A DNA stretch of 6,080 nt, taken from an uncultured beta proteobacterium. GTDB taxonomy: Bacteria; Pseudomonadota; Gammaproteobacteria; Burkholderiales; Burkholderiaceae_C. Below, one piece after another: positions 5,887 through 6,080 of this stretch. Location of the stretch: positions 1 through 6,080 of the forward strand of contig CAIYNH010000159.1 of the NCBI GenBank assembly GCA_903927495.1, given 5' to 3'. The stretch's first letter is position 1. Every line of letters begins with the position of its first letter. The translations under genes and the position numbers were made by a program. The notes beneath the pieces are model-generated. The model saw only the letters and a program-made list of their open reading frames with translations, was not told the origin of the DNA and did no database searches.

Positions 5887-6080
5887 ATGATTGCCGTGTT
5901 GCAACGTGTCAGCCAGGCGCATGTCACGATTGCGGGTACGGTGGTCGGGCAGATTGAGGCTGGGCTGCTGGTGTTGCTGTGCGCTGAGCGCGGCGACAGC
6001 ACTGTGCAAAGTGACAAATTGCTTGCCAAAATCCTGAAACTGCGCATCTTCAGTGACGCAGCAGGCAAGATGAACCGCAG
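5887..6080 (+). CDS. dtd: D-aminoacyl-tRNA deacylase, N-terminal part (3' truncated by window)
   Basis: The first 64 codons are present; the gene runs off the right edge (a full DTD is about 145-150 aa). The N-terminus [17 protein letters not shown], followed by [15 protein letters not shown] and then [20 protein letters not shown], matches the DTD family closely. The enzyme hydrolyses D-aminoacyl-tRNAs such as D-Tyr-tRNA and glycine mischarged on tRNA-Ala, keeping D-amino acids out of proteins. The conserved SQxT and GP segments of the active site lie beyond the window, so integrity cannot be judged. ATG 5887 fits the family start exactly. It lies in the same direction as tyrS, 148 bp downstream, and overlaps by ATGA with a 25-codon upstream ORF. 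The ribosome-binding site is poor. Confidence 0.94.
   Translation, partial: MIAVLQRVSQAHVTIAGTVVGQIEAGLLVLLCAERGDSTVQSDKLLAKILKLRIFSDAAGKMNR

Overview
The window looks like an ordinary chromosomal segment of a betaproteobacterium, most likely a Burkholderiales/Comamonadaceae relative (Rhodoferax/Polaromonas type). This is inferred from the protein sequences and from the gene order rpsI, DUF6776-like, bactofilin, erpA, anmK, M23 peptidase, tyrS, dtd, which I remember as typical of that group. No database search was possible. Coding density is high, the longest stretch without a clear gene is about 150 bp, and I see no mobile element, CRISPR array, tRNA or rRNA.

Layout: the left edge holds the 3' end of rpsI (ribosomal protein S9), followed by a candidate hairpin. 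Three rightward genes follow: a single-pass membrane coiled-coil protein (DUF6776-like), a bactofilin (polymer-forming cytoskeletal protein) and erpA (A-type Fe-S carrier). Two leftward genes converge on erpA: a membrane-anchored M23 murein endopeptidase of MepM type and, 23 bp downstream of it, anmK (anhydro-N-acetylmuramic acid kinase). A divergent intergenic region of about 140 bp separates the peptidase from rightward tyrS (tyrosyl-tRNA synthetase, KMSKS type). dtd (D-aminoacyl-tRNA deacylase) starts about 150 bp after tyrS and runs off the right edge.

Two functional themes stand out. The first is cell-wall shape and turnover: bactofilin, a bitopic coiled-coil protein, a DD-endopeptidase-like enzyme and a peptidoglycan-recycling kinase lie within about 4 kb. 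The second is translation quality: TyrRS, which can charge D-Tyr, is followed by the deacylase that removes D-amino acids from tRNA. ErpA serves Fe-S protein maturation.

I found no convincing undescribed system. The points worth a second look are mostly regulatory or start-site details: a good sigma70-like promoter for tyrS lying inside the first codons of the opposing peptidase gene, a strong internal Shine-Dalgarno plus GTG in tyrS, a TTG start for the peptidase, and a chain of ATGA overlaps of tiny ORFs leading into dtd.
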